Shown: positions 46,901 to 55,887 of the stretch, in pieces | Position numbering within the stretch: the stretch's first letter is position 1 | Layout of the letters: each line of letters opens with the position of its first letter | Source of the DNA: Mesotaenium endlicherianum | Taxonomy: Eukaryota; Streptophyta; Zygnematophyceae; Zygnematales; Mesotaeniaceae | Direction: 5' to 3' | Assembly (NCBI GenBank): GCA_009602735.1 | Contig: WELA01005585.1 | Span: forward strand, 53,090 to 117,089 | DNA: 64,000 nt | Made by a program: the position numbers and the translations under genes | Notes under the pieces: generated by a model | Seen by the model: only the letters and a program-made list of their open reading frames with translations | Database searches by the model: none | What the model was told of the DNA's origin: nothing

Positions 46901-48724
46901 ACAATGGGGGGTGGAGTGTGACCGTGAAGATCGTGCCCCACGCCAGCAGCAGGCTGCGCGAGCCCAAGCTGAACGGGCTGGAGCTGCTGCAGGTGCTGCC
47001 CGGCCCCGAAGCGCCTCTAGGTCCGCGTTCTCTCCCTCTCCCTTCTTCTCCTCCTATTGCTGCTGCTGCTTTCTCTTCTCTCCATGCTTCTTGCTCCGCC
47101 TGCACTTTCTCCTATGCCGCCTGCAAACTTTCTCCCCTCTCGTCGTTCTCCGTTCGTGTGGCGCTCTCGTGTTGAATATGCTGTTGTTTGCCGCACTTCT
47201 TTTGCATCGTCACCACGTCACACCATCTGCTTTTGCTCTGGAAGCCTACCCGTCTCTTCCCGCCTGGCAAGGTGGTCTGCCGCTGGCTGGCTGTGTCTTG
47301 GCCCCGTGACTGCACGTGTCGTATTTTGCTGCCGCTTTGCAGGCAGCTTCTGCTCGGCAGGCCGTAGCCATCTGCAACAGAGATTCTGAGCCGCACTTTC
47401 ATAGCACTCCACTCTTGCACTGCGGGGGACATCACAAAACAATGCCTGTTGACCTTGCTGCCGGTGCTGCAAGCCAACACCCACAGTTGATGCAAATCGT
47501 GCGTGCGTGCATGTGATGATGGTCCTGCAGACAAGAGCCTGGAGCTGTCGGTGGGGGTCATCGCCGGGGGCGTGGGCGGCGCGCTGCTGCTGGGGCTGCT
47601 GCTGCTGCTGGCCGCGCTGGTGCTGGGCCGCCGCCACTACAACCGCGCGCGCTCCCCCATCGACCAAGGTTCTGCCCTCGAAGACCAACACACACACACA
47701 TGCGCGTAACAGGATACACGTGTGCACCAGGGCCCCTATGCTGTTTGTTGGGGAGGAAGGTTGGGGCTTGCATGCCTCTCTTATGCAGGGGCGGCATACA
47801 TTGTAAAGAGCACAGAGGCTGGGCAGAGGATGGTGCTAACAGAACGTGCGCCAGATCGACTGCCTGGCACACAATTGCTTGTACATGAGCCATACGTGTA
47901 TAAGTCTGGACGGGAAGGGCCCTGCGTTGTCGTAAGTATTTGGTGGGGTAGAGGTTTTCTCATGCGCTAGATGTGTCCGTGCTGTAAGTTGCTGGTGATG
48001 ACGGTAGGGCCCCTGTCTGAGCGTCACAGTTGAGGAACATGTGGAGGGTGTACAGTCTCTAGCTTCATCATGCTTGACACTGGGATCGCGTATCTACTTG
48101 GGGCCAAGCAAGAAGGTTGTCGTATGCGCGTCCATATCGAGATGCGATCGGCTCCCTGTGGTCCATAGCGTCGCCATGCACGCAAAGCAAGGCCCTTCTC
48201 TATGCTCGCTTCTTCATTGAGCCACAAATATTTTGTAGAAACTCTTGATTTTATATCCTCCCTGTTTGTGCATGGGTGCGCTTTCACACACTCTTTCCAT
48301 GGTGGTGCTTGGTCTTCCTTCCTCGTCATGCAAACCCCGAACTGGGAAACCCACTCAGAATTCAGAATAACAGCTGTGAGGCTCAGCAGTACTGAATCCC
48401 AACCTCCCCGGAATCGGCTCCGCGTGGTGCGTGCAGTGGGGCAGAAGCTGCTGAAGAGGCTGCAGATGGAGGCGGTGCGCTACATCCCGCTGCCCGACAT
48501 CGCGCGCGCCACCCGCGGGTTCAGCCCCACCTGCAAGATCGGGGAGGGCGCGTACGGCCAGGTGTTTCGCGGGGAGGCGCCAGATGGCAGGCTGTGGGCC
48601 GTCAAGCGCACCAGCAAGGCCTCGCAGCAGAACTTCGACGAGTTCCGCGCCGAGGTGTGCGTTTGAGTCTTCTCCGTCTCTGTCTCTCTCTATATATATG
48701 TATTCCTCTCTCTCTCTCTCTCTC

Positions 48725-48763
<39 letters not shown>

Positions 48764-51094
48764 TCTTGGGATAATGCATGTATTTGAAAACTATAAGGGT
48801 GCATGTGGTGGCTTTTAACATGTGAATCAGCCCTCTTGTGCTTGATTTCCCTTTCTTCTCTTCCCTTGTGGTGGTAAGGAATTTTTGTGATATGTGGCCA
48901 GCATGCTGACTGACGTGCCCCGGCCCGCTTGACGGCATCTGCTCTGTCCTGTCATCAAGACGTTGCGAGGAAACACGAGGGTCGGTGAGGTTGAAGGCGG
49001 GTATGCAGTGCGGGGGCCCGGCGACAGCTGGCGTGGTGACTCTTATGTTGGAGAAACACATGATGCATGACTTCAGACATGAGGTAAGTTTTTGAACACA
49101 GGCGCGGGGAGGTCAACAGATGGCTTCTGCAACCTACACGACTCATGTCTGTTCCGGGCGTTCTTATTGACTGCTGGCGCTATCCCCACCCGGGCGCGCG
49201 CGAGGGAGGGCAGGTGACGCTCATCTCACAGTTGCACCACGTCAACCTGGTGGCGCTGCTGGGCTTCTGCACCGACGACGCCCAGCAGATCTTTGTGTAC
49301 GAGTACGTGCCAGGTGGCACGCTCTCGGAGTGGCTACGCGCGCCAGCCGCCGCTGCCGGTACGTTATGGCAGTGCTGTCCGGAGGCTTAGCTTGCAAAAC
49401 TTTGTTGCGTCGTGATCTCAAGCCAGGAAAACACTTCAGTTTGATTGCACGCTTCTTCTTTTTCTGAGCTCAAAAGTTGCGCCCCCCCCCTTTGAGGGCC
49501 ATTTTCAGAATCCTGCCCCTCCAACGAGTGTCAGTATAGCAAGGGCCCTGAGGGGTGGGTGTGTGGGTAGACTGCTCGAGGTGTCTCTCTCGTGGCACCT
49601 ACCTGCAGCCCAAGCCCGGTCCTCCAAATGGTGGGGCTGAGAGCACTTGCACTCCAGAATCAGCCTTCGTGGGACTATGGGCCCCGCCCGGCATCGGCTG
49701 CGCTCGTTCTTCTTGCACAATGCCTTCTTTATGGCAAGCAGCATCTGCGTCTCGCATGCTGGCTCACGCTGCCTCTCTTTTCATACAAATGGCTGCCGAC
49801 GGGGTCTGACGGCCCACACTTCCTGATTCGCAGCGAAAAGTGCACCGACTTTGCGGCAATGTGGGTGGCTTGGTGGGTGGCCTTGGCTGGGCTGGATTGG
49901 GCTGGGCTGTCTGGCTGGCTGGCTGGCTGGCTGGCTTTGTGCTGACAGTCGGAAAGGAGGGTGAGAAGAGGAGGGGGCCCCTCACGTTCGAGCAGAGGCT
50001 GACCATCGCGGTGGGAACGGCGCGCTCGCTGGACTACCTGCACACGTGCCACGCAGAGCCCCTCATCCACCGCGACGTCAAGCCCGACAACATCCTTCTG
50101 GACGCCGCCCTCAGGGTACCCTCGCCCGCCTCCAGACACTCAGTCAATGGCGGTCAAACCGTTGGTTAACCCCTGTCAACGAGGGTCTGCTGTGTGCACC
50201 CTACCCTTCCAGCATCGATCGTCTGTGTGCCTTGCCCTTCTCCAGGTCACCCCCAGGATCCCCCTTGTACTTCTTCAACACTGCAGGTGAGGTCTCGTGG
50301 TGCTGCGACTCTCGTTCAGTCTCCACAAGAAGGTGTCCCCTCTTGACTTAATGCGAGCATGTTTGTCCCTTCTTGACCATTGCAGATGTGCCAACTGAAC
50401 AAAGTCTTACACTCCGCGCTCAAGGAATTGGTAAACTTGGGATCTTTGTACAGCATTCTATCCAGTGGTGAGCACATGTGAGGAGATTAGCGCCTATCAT
50501 ATGCAATTTTGTGGTATGAAAGTTCGAGACAACCATGTTCACTTGTCGACGCTGAGTCCACTTAAGAGCCAGTGTCACGTGTGCAAGTTGACATGAGCAT
50601 TATGTTAATAGTCAAGTTTGAATGATTTGATGTAGAGAGTGTGCATCTGCCTCGAAGAAATATTGTTTGGCTTACAGTTGGCTCAGTAAGAAGAGAATTA
50701 TTCTGTTGGAGAGCGTGTACGGAAGTAAATATTATCTTGAATTTTTTTGTGAGAGTGTGCCAATCTAGACTTATGGCAAGCCATTGTATCAAGCCCGCAA
50801 TCTGACAACTGTGGTCCTCCCTCTCCCCGCTCCCCCTCCCCCTCTCCCTCCCCCTTCTTCATCCTCTTCCTCCACCCCGTTGTCCCCCCCTTTCTGGCGG
50901 GCGTATGTATTTTTTTGCGAACCCACGCATGCTCGCGTGTAGGCAAAGGTGGCGGACTTTGGCCTCATGAAGCGCTTCAACAAGGAGGAGGAGGAGAAGA
51001 AGAACCCGTACCAGACGCGCGTGGCCGGCACCCCCGGGTACATGGACCCCGAGTATTACACGTCGGGCCAGGTGTCCCTCAAGAGCGACGTCTT

Positions 51095-51151
<57 letters not shown>

Positions 51152-51152
51152 N

Positions 51153-51194
<42 letters not shown>

Positions 51195-53103
51195 TGGGTG
51201 TGTAGAGGGTTCTCAACAGCTTGATCAGTAAGGTTAGCTTCTGCTACATTCTGCGCGCACGCTGGATTAGGGACAGGGTCAACAAGTGGCAGGGTCTGTT
51301 GGCTTGTCAATCTGAGCCGGTTGATCCCACAGCAGTCCTGCCAGAAGTTTGGCTTAGGGCTGGGATTTGGAAATGCTAGATGAACGTTCAACATTTATTG
51401 GTACGCAAACCTGAGACAGCGGCGGTGGCTGCTCAAGCCCATCTTGCTCTTGACGGAACACTTTTAGAATCTCCCCATCATCTGCATAAGTGGCGGGGCA
51501 TGTTGCGGCAGTTGGCTCTCGAGCTCGCTGAAGTTGCCTGAGGTTGACGGAGACTGGGTAACTAGCTCTGGCCGACAGGTCTGCTGGCCGCCATGCCACA
51601 TGCGGGCTCCAGTCGGTGACATGCGGATGTTGGCTCTGTGCGGGATGTGCAGCTTCGGAGTGGTGCTTCTCCAGCTTATGACAGGCCAACGTGCGGTGGT
51701 GAAGGACCCTCACGACAAATACTCGGAGCCCAAGACCCTGGCGGCTTGGGTACGGCTCTCACGCTGACACCCTCACACGCTCTCTGTAGTAGAGCACGCT
51801 CATTTGGTGTAGGAGTCACCACTGTGTGAGCCCTGGTAGCCAGCACAGGCACCGTCACTCTAGAGATCTCGCCTCTGTGTTGAACTACGGAGGAACTTTT
51901 AAGCTCGGGCTCAGGACTGATCTGACGCCTCGGTTTCTGTGACAGCGAGCCTTGCGCCCCCTAGCCAAGTATGCATGAGTGCACACGCTCCTCAATCATC
52001 TTTCCTTGCGGACGCCTCTTGCATCCGGACGTGAGGGGAGAACAGTAGGCGCGTGAAGTGAGAATGATACGATAGGATGTTGCAGTATGCCTCGCAGTAT
52101 GTTTCTCACAAGTTTTCAGGTTCAACTAACTTATCTGCACATGACTACATACATATATATGTACATACATCTATACGCACATATACCTACATAGATATAT
52201 CTACACACATGCACACATATATACATACATTACATACGTGCATATAGGTATACATATCCATACGTATATATAATACATTTATGTATATAGTTAATGTCTC
52301 CTTCAAGCGCGACAAATGCAGGCAGTTTCAAGGTTTAAGATCCAGCTCCGCGAGTCATTTGTCAAACTCCGTCGAAGTCTCTGGTCTAGCTGGACTGGGA
52401 TTGCTGTTCCCCACTCATGCCCCTCCCAACAGAACTCACTCACACATAAGTTTTTCCTCACGATACGTTTTGGACGCGCGCATGCGTGCAGGTAAAGTCG
52501 CAAGTGGATGGCGGCGGGGGGTGGGAGTCGGCTGTTGATCCCCGCATGCAGGAGTACCCCCGGGACGCCATGGTGCTGGTGCTCCAGCTGGCGCTCGAGT
52601 GCCAGCAGCTGCACGGCGTGGACCGCCCCACCATGAAGGAGGTCTGCTCGTGCCTCGAGGAGATTGCCTCCCACACCGACGTGGACCTGGGCCAGGTGGC
52701 GCCGAGCACGCCCACGCCCACCGGCGCCGTTGGCTCAGGTCAACTCACGCACGGGGATATAGAAATTGTGGGCACTGGATCACATGCGCAGCGCGGCAGT
52801 GCAGGCGCAGGCGTTGGTTGGTGTCAAGTTGCCCAGGGAGCAGGCGCGGACGCGGTTGATTACGGTCAACTCTTACCGTCTCCCGCGCCGTTCCCTTCCC
52901 ACTCGCCTGCTCTTGCCTCCCCGAGTGTACTTTTGCGCTTCCGGGGTTTCGGTGCCCAACCAGATTACTCTCATTCATATGACTATCAAGCAGGCCCTGA
53001 CGAAGTTCACTCCGACAAGTCTGAGCCGTTGAGCCGGAGCGGGCCTCACCCGATGGAAATGAAGACCTATGGTCGGATTGACTCTGACGTCATCCCTAGA
53101 TAG
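22130..53103 (+). CDS. Giant receptor-like kinase with six tandem malectin-like modules
   Basis: I resolve 39 exons joined by GT-AG introns of matching phase; total 8178 nt, about 2725 residues. Exon 1 (22130-22214) encodes a signal peptide (basic start, CSSLLLLWVVILSA core). An in-frame ATG at 22109 would add seven residues. Then come six malectin-like modules (residues about 29-2215), one transmembrane helix (about 2223-2248) and one Ser/Thr kinase of the plant RLK/Pelle class (about 2290-2570). The tail is rich in Ser, Pro and Gly, with stop at 53101-53103. Malectin-like domains of CrRLK1L receptors sense peptides and wall polymers at the plasma membrane; the same role is inferred here. 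CrRLK1L proteins have one module and about 850 residues, so this protein is about three times longer. Least certain junctions: the exon 24 acceptor (40851) and exon 19 start (36342). Introns are long and TG-rich; one contains an assembly gap. Confidence 0.87.
22560..22790 (+). repeat. Imperfect (TG/CA)n tract in intron 1 of the receptor kinase
   Basis: Alternating TG, CG and CA dinucleotides over about 230 bases, with long stretches such as GTGTGCGTGTGCGTGTGC. ORFs through it are low-complexity artefacts. Confidence 0.8.
22971..27478 (+). other. Malectin-like module 1 (exons 2-6)
   Basis: Exons 22971-23209, 23901-23975, 25150-25281, 26448-26870 and 27259-27478; 363 codons. The first exon opens with the malectin signature VRINCGGSRYVDA and ends YYW. 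The second begins VRLHFAEL. The third ends MHVAAIE. The fourth holds the second malectin fold (QYRNRV..., LLRLHFAEVEGAPRGERMMDIYVN). The fifth carries the DVVELAG and LNALEV strands. Two malectin folds per module is the arrangement in FERONIA-type receptors. Confidence 0.87.
27515..27550 (+). repeat. (TG)n microsatellite
   Basis: A near-pure TG run followed by CGCGCG, in the intron between exons 6 and 7. Similar runs occur at 34909-34942 and 37930-37960. Confidence 0.85.
27724..30343 (+). other. Malectin-like module 2 (exons 7-11)
   Basis: Exons 27724-27962, 28356-28433, 28961-29077, 29552-29968 and 30127-30343; 356 codons. Signatures: IRINCGGEAYVSPQ, GLAYVADSYFSGG, YTIPVPTPGVYW|VRLGFYD, YISSIE, LIRLHFAEIEGVPPGGRVM, then LMVAGVDVAHEVGTNTAFHV. 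The first exon is 239 nt, exactly as in module 1. It is closest to module 3. Confidence 0.88.
31198..33957 (+). other. Malectin-like module 3 (exons 12-16)
   Basis: Exons 31198-31430, 32221-32298, 32581-32700, 32949-33368 and 33732-33957; 359 codons. Signatures: LRINCGGGALLSAQ, GLAYVADSYFSGG, YRIPVPALGIYW|VRLLFLELE, YINAIE, LVRLYFAEIEGVPPGGRVMDIYVNN, then LMVAGVDVVREVGANTAFHV. Several stretches are nearly the same as module 2 at both protein and DNA level. Confidence 0.88.
34540..38185 (+). other. Malectin-like module 4 (exons 17-21), with a low-complexity insert
   Basis: Exons 34540-34766, 35251-35331, 36342-36467, 37234-37779 and 37978-38185; 396 codons, the longest module. Signatures: IRINCGAATPVTS, DDYFVGGTAV, YVIPVLEGTYM|IRMLLLSL, CVNSIE, FLVRLHFCEVDAGVAPGQRLLDIVVN, AHKAVDVAGEVG. 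The fourth exon is 546 nt against about 420 in the others; the excess is a Gly/Ser/Ala-rich insert (GGGGGGGG, then ASNSSSD and more). The third exon's start at 36342 was chosen by alignment with sister exons. Confidence 0.8.
39134..42777 (+). other. Malectin-like module 5 (exons 22-26)
   Basis: Exons 39134-39366, 39921-39998, 40851-41003, 41905-42300 and 42576-42777; 354 codons. Signatures: IRINCGGDNLTDVY, RYFVGGEAVAM, YSIPLERPGLYW|VRLVFMDVD, VTAIE, FLVRLHFAELEFSQAGERVMDVLIND, LNGLEVLVYL. The third exon (51 codons) is longer than its sisters, and its acceptor (GGAAG before 40851) is not a CAG, so that boundary is less sure. Confidence 0.82.
40020..40260 (+). repeat. AT/TG-rich degenerate repeat in an intron
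   Basis: Many TATATG, CATATA and TGTACATA motifs without a strict unit, in the intron between exons 23 and 24. Confidence 0.6.
43010..47020 (+). other. Malectin-like module 6 (exons 27-32)
   Basis: Exons 43010-43278, 43547-43624, 44171-44302, 45164-45275, 46038-46324 and 46822-47020; 359 codons. Signatures: IRINCGGSEYVAPS, YEIPVPSAPGLFL|VRIYFGEFE, MVSAIE, VIVRLHFAELEVEDVGARVLDIFINN, SALDVVKEVG. Unlike the other five modules, the exon for the second malectin fold is split by a phase-1 intron (45276-46037), which contains the assembly gap. The joined reading (LYHEDS|GSRRWLSDD) matches the sister modules. Confidence 0.85.
45312..45814. other. Assembly gap (503 N) inside an intron
   Basis: A run of N flanked on both sides by C/T-rich sequence (CCCCTCCCCCC and similar). 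It lies inside the intron between exons 30 and 31 of the receptor kinase, and the splice phases match across it. Single N bases occur at 39447 and 51152, also in introns. Confidence 0.99.
47531..47668 (+). other. Transmembrane exon of the receptor kinase (exon 33)
   Basis: Encodes LSVGVIAGGVGGALLLGLLL and further Leu/Ala residues, then the basic stop-transfer GRRHYNRAR. This places the malectin modules outside and the kinase inside the cell. The intron phase is 1 on both sides. Confidence 0.9.
48700..48763 (+). repeat. Compound (CT)n(CA)n microsatellite
   Basis: A CT run passing into a CA run, in the intron after exon 34. Confidence 0.85.
51098..51191 (+). repeat. (CT)n microsatellite abutting an exon end
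   Basis: A long CT run with one N at 51152 starts at the splice donor of exon 37. The donor itself reads CAG|GTCTCT, so the repeat begins inside the 5' splice site. Confidence 0.85.
52146..52290 (+). repeat. ATAC/TATA-rich repeat in the last intron
   Basis: Repeated ACATATAT and ACATACAT motifs, imperfect, in the intron between exons 38 and 39. Confidence 0.7.
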
Positions 53104-55887
53104 CGCTCCTCTTCATTGTGTTAAGTGCAAACGACTTGCATTTGGGGATCTCAAACAGTTTGCCCCAGATGTAGTCGGGTTGGTTGTTTGCTCAATTTAT
53201 ATGTTCTTATTCATTTATGTGGCCCATTTGGCACAGCATCTTGGGTTGCATGGATGTTGAACCAAGCACGTACTACAAGTACTAGAGCGTAAGGCTCCCA
53301 AGTATCATAATTATGACTAGTAAATTATCATAGAAGAATTAAATCTTCGGCAATTTGACTATTCTAACTTCCACTTCAAGAGGTAAGGTGGTGTAAGGGC
53401 CTGTTGCTCCTGACGAGCTCGTTACATAATAAGAGCTGTTGCAGTTCAGCTTGCCAGTCACATTGTCAGACACAATGTGCTGAGCGTGTATTGGAATGGA
53501 ATTCCTCATTTGGAGTGAAACCTTAAGTACATCCCACGCCAATGCATTCCTGCAAAGAGTATGCAATATTTGTGCTTTGGATTGTCAAGAAGGTAGGATA
53601 GTTGGTGCCAAGTCCCGACGTCACCCGGCAAGGTGGTAACTATAATCTCACCATATACGTCACTACGTCTTCTAGCCAACTATTATTGGTACCACTTAAT
53701 TATTTTCTTCCAATCCGAGCCTGCTTACACCCGCCAAGAAACAAAATTTTGGCTAGCCTAACCCACCTGTTCTAGCTTTTCGAATGAGGTTCTAGCTATG
53801 ACTAGCAGCCAAAAGATCAGAGAACTTTCACCTTATATGAGTGGGTGCATTTGTTTGCGCATTTTAGTTTGTAAAAAGCGTATACTATGCGAGTATATTA
53901 TGGCTATTCCAAATTGACGGGGGACAAGGGTGAGTTATCACTAAGCTAGATGCATAAAATAGGAAGAGTTGTGGTTGGCGTGACCATGCGTGACATGATG
54001 TAAAAATCGCGTCATAAAGACGTCGACCTTGAAGCCTCTCTTTGTTACCTCCCAGCACTAAACCTTGAAGCTCTTGGCTCGTATACATGCAAAGCAAAGG
54101 CTTACCATCGTGAAAAGGATCCTTGGAAGACATTGGCTTGAGATTAGTTTGCTTTCAAAATGTAGGATCCATTGAGGTAGCCATTTTGTTGTAAAAAACA
54201 AATTGAGCAGTTTGCAGCCTCAACAAGGAGCCTTAGAAAACCACATATTTTGTCCCCAATTTCCCCATCCCTGCCCGAGGGCAGAACCCCGGGGTAAACA
54301 TGAGTTCGGGCCCTACGGGAAAAATCTAGATCATTCTTCCGCCCTATACCGGTCCTACGGGAAAGCCCGCATAGGGCCAAATCGTGTCCAATCAAAGTAG
54401 AGCATCGGCGTCTATGTTATATATGTGGCTCAGGACTTCCTACTTATGAAATAAGTGCGTACTGGTCAACGATTGCAAGACGGAATCACCATGTAAGTTC
54501 AAGATGCAAAACAATTGAACGCCAAAAAGTGGCAATATCATGTCCTTTGGACACAAGATTCTTAAGAAATGATAAAGATAACCCTCATGTTGACGAAGTA
54601 CTTACTTTGCCCCCCCAGATTGAATCCTCTCAATGCGCCAAAAGCGCTCAACCTGATCAGGATCGAAGAAGTAGAATCTAAGAATCTGAAGACATCAGGC
54701 AATTGGCAGATGTCAAAACCTTTTAATAGCTTGCTGCCCATAGTGTTCAAGTTCTGTTGAATAGATTGGCACGTTATCGAGTCGAAGGGAGAATTGGTGG
54801 ACGTAAAGGCTGATATGGGGCTATTGCTAGCTCTCGCTCTGAATATTTATGAGGTCAGTAAAAAGTGCACACTAACTGAAAGAACACACAATTTGAGGGA
54901 GAAGAAAATTTTGGTTTTGAATCTTAGGTGCCTGTAAGCTTGACAGCACATGATGTCAACAGGCGCCAAGCAGCTGAACATACATCCACCATAATTACAA
55001 AGTCCACCAAACATCCACCATAATGAGCTAAGTACTATGAAGTATAAACCCCATCCTTCCTCTACTATTGAAGTGTCATCACCCAATGGCAAACTAGTGG
55101 CGTTTGAACGTCGATACGAACGTAAAATCTTGGACACATGGACAATATGTTTTGCAGTGCCACCTACACTACAAATTATTGTGCACCAAGAAATATTGTG
55201 TTTTTTACTTACGCATTGACAACAAAAAGTAGATATGGGTTTTTGGGACCAAATGTATCGACAAGCTGCACTCAACGTCAAAGCAATCAGATCAACGTAG
55301 GCATTAGGGGGGAACATGGGTGGACGACAGCATTGCCCAGAGCCAAACCAAGGAGCTACATATATAACATCACAAGTCGTAGTTTGGCATGTACTGATCT
55401 TCACTTGCAATACAGAAGGAACGCAACCCAGCCAGACTGAAGCGCAGCCTATACGCATAGTAGTGGAATGGTCCATGGATTGACGCAAACAGTGCTATAG
55501 AATGAATAAGGCGTGAAGCTGAACCAGGGACCTCAATGCATAGTGCACAGAACATGGAGCAAGCTTGACACATGTACAGATGTCCGTAGTTGAACACCTA
55601 AAGGGCGCTTTCTTGGTGACAGCTTCAGTAGTTCTACAACATTCTTCAAATATGTCACTCATGACTTCTTCCTTCAAACATCAAGGCCACCCTCGGTCAC
55701 CACCGCTAATGCAGCCTGTCTCCAAGCTTGAGTCACTATGAAGCAACATAGCCGCGCACATGTGACAGCTGAACATAGTAGAAGTCAACTGGCAAAACTG
55801 ATGTACTTATATATACATGATACCTTCATGCTGTCACAAATTACAGGCCCCAAACCAGCACGTGACTTACTGTTAACAATAATCACA
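53104..55887. other. Intergenic region between two convergent genes
   Basis: Holds the 3' ends of the receptor kinase (+) and the EF-hand gene (-). No supported gene. A GC-rich patch at 54270-54390 contains repeated CCTACGGGAAA motifs. An ORF of 213 codons at 54847-55488 (-) has no domain or gene-like context and I do not support it. Confidence 0.5.

Larger units (their letters stand above)
48437..53103 (+). other. Kinase domain and C-terminal tail (exons 34-39)
   Basis: Exons 48437-48654, 49214-49358, 49949-50115, 50943-51097, 51653-51749 and 52492-53103. Visible in order: Gly loop GEGAYGQVF, catalytic Lys in WAVKR, alpha-C FDEFRAEV, LVALLGFC, YLHTCHAEPLIHRDVKPDNI with the HRD Asp, VADFGL, activation-loop end GTPGYMDPEYY, and KSDVFSFGVVLLQLMTG. 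RPTMKEV closes the domain. All catalytic residues are present, so an active RD kinase is predicted. The activation segment has a run of acidic and basic residues (KEEEEKK). The last exon adds about 130 tail residues rich in Gly, Ser and Pro, with no known domain. Confidence 0.9.

Noticed and set aside
54847-55488. 213-codon minus-strand ORF
   Set aside because: Cys- and Ser-rich with no domain, AT-rich setting and no splice or start context; likely chance or 3' UTR sequence.
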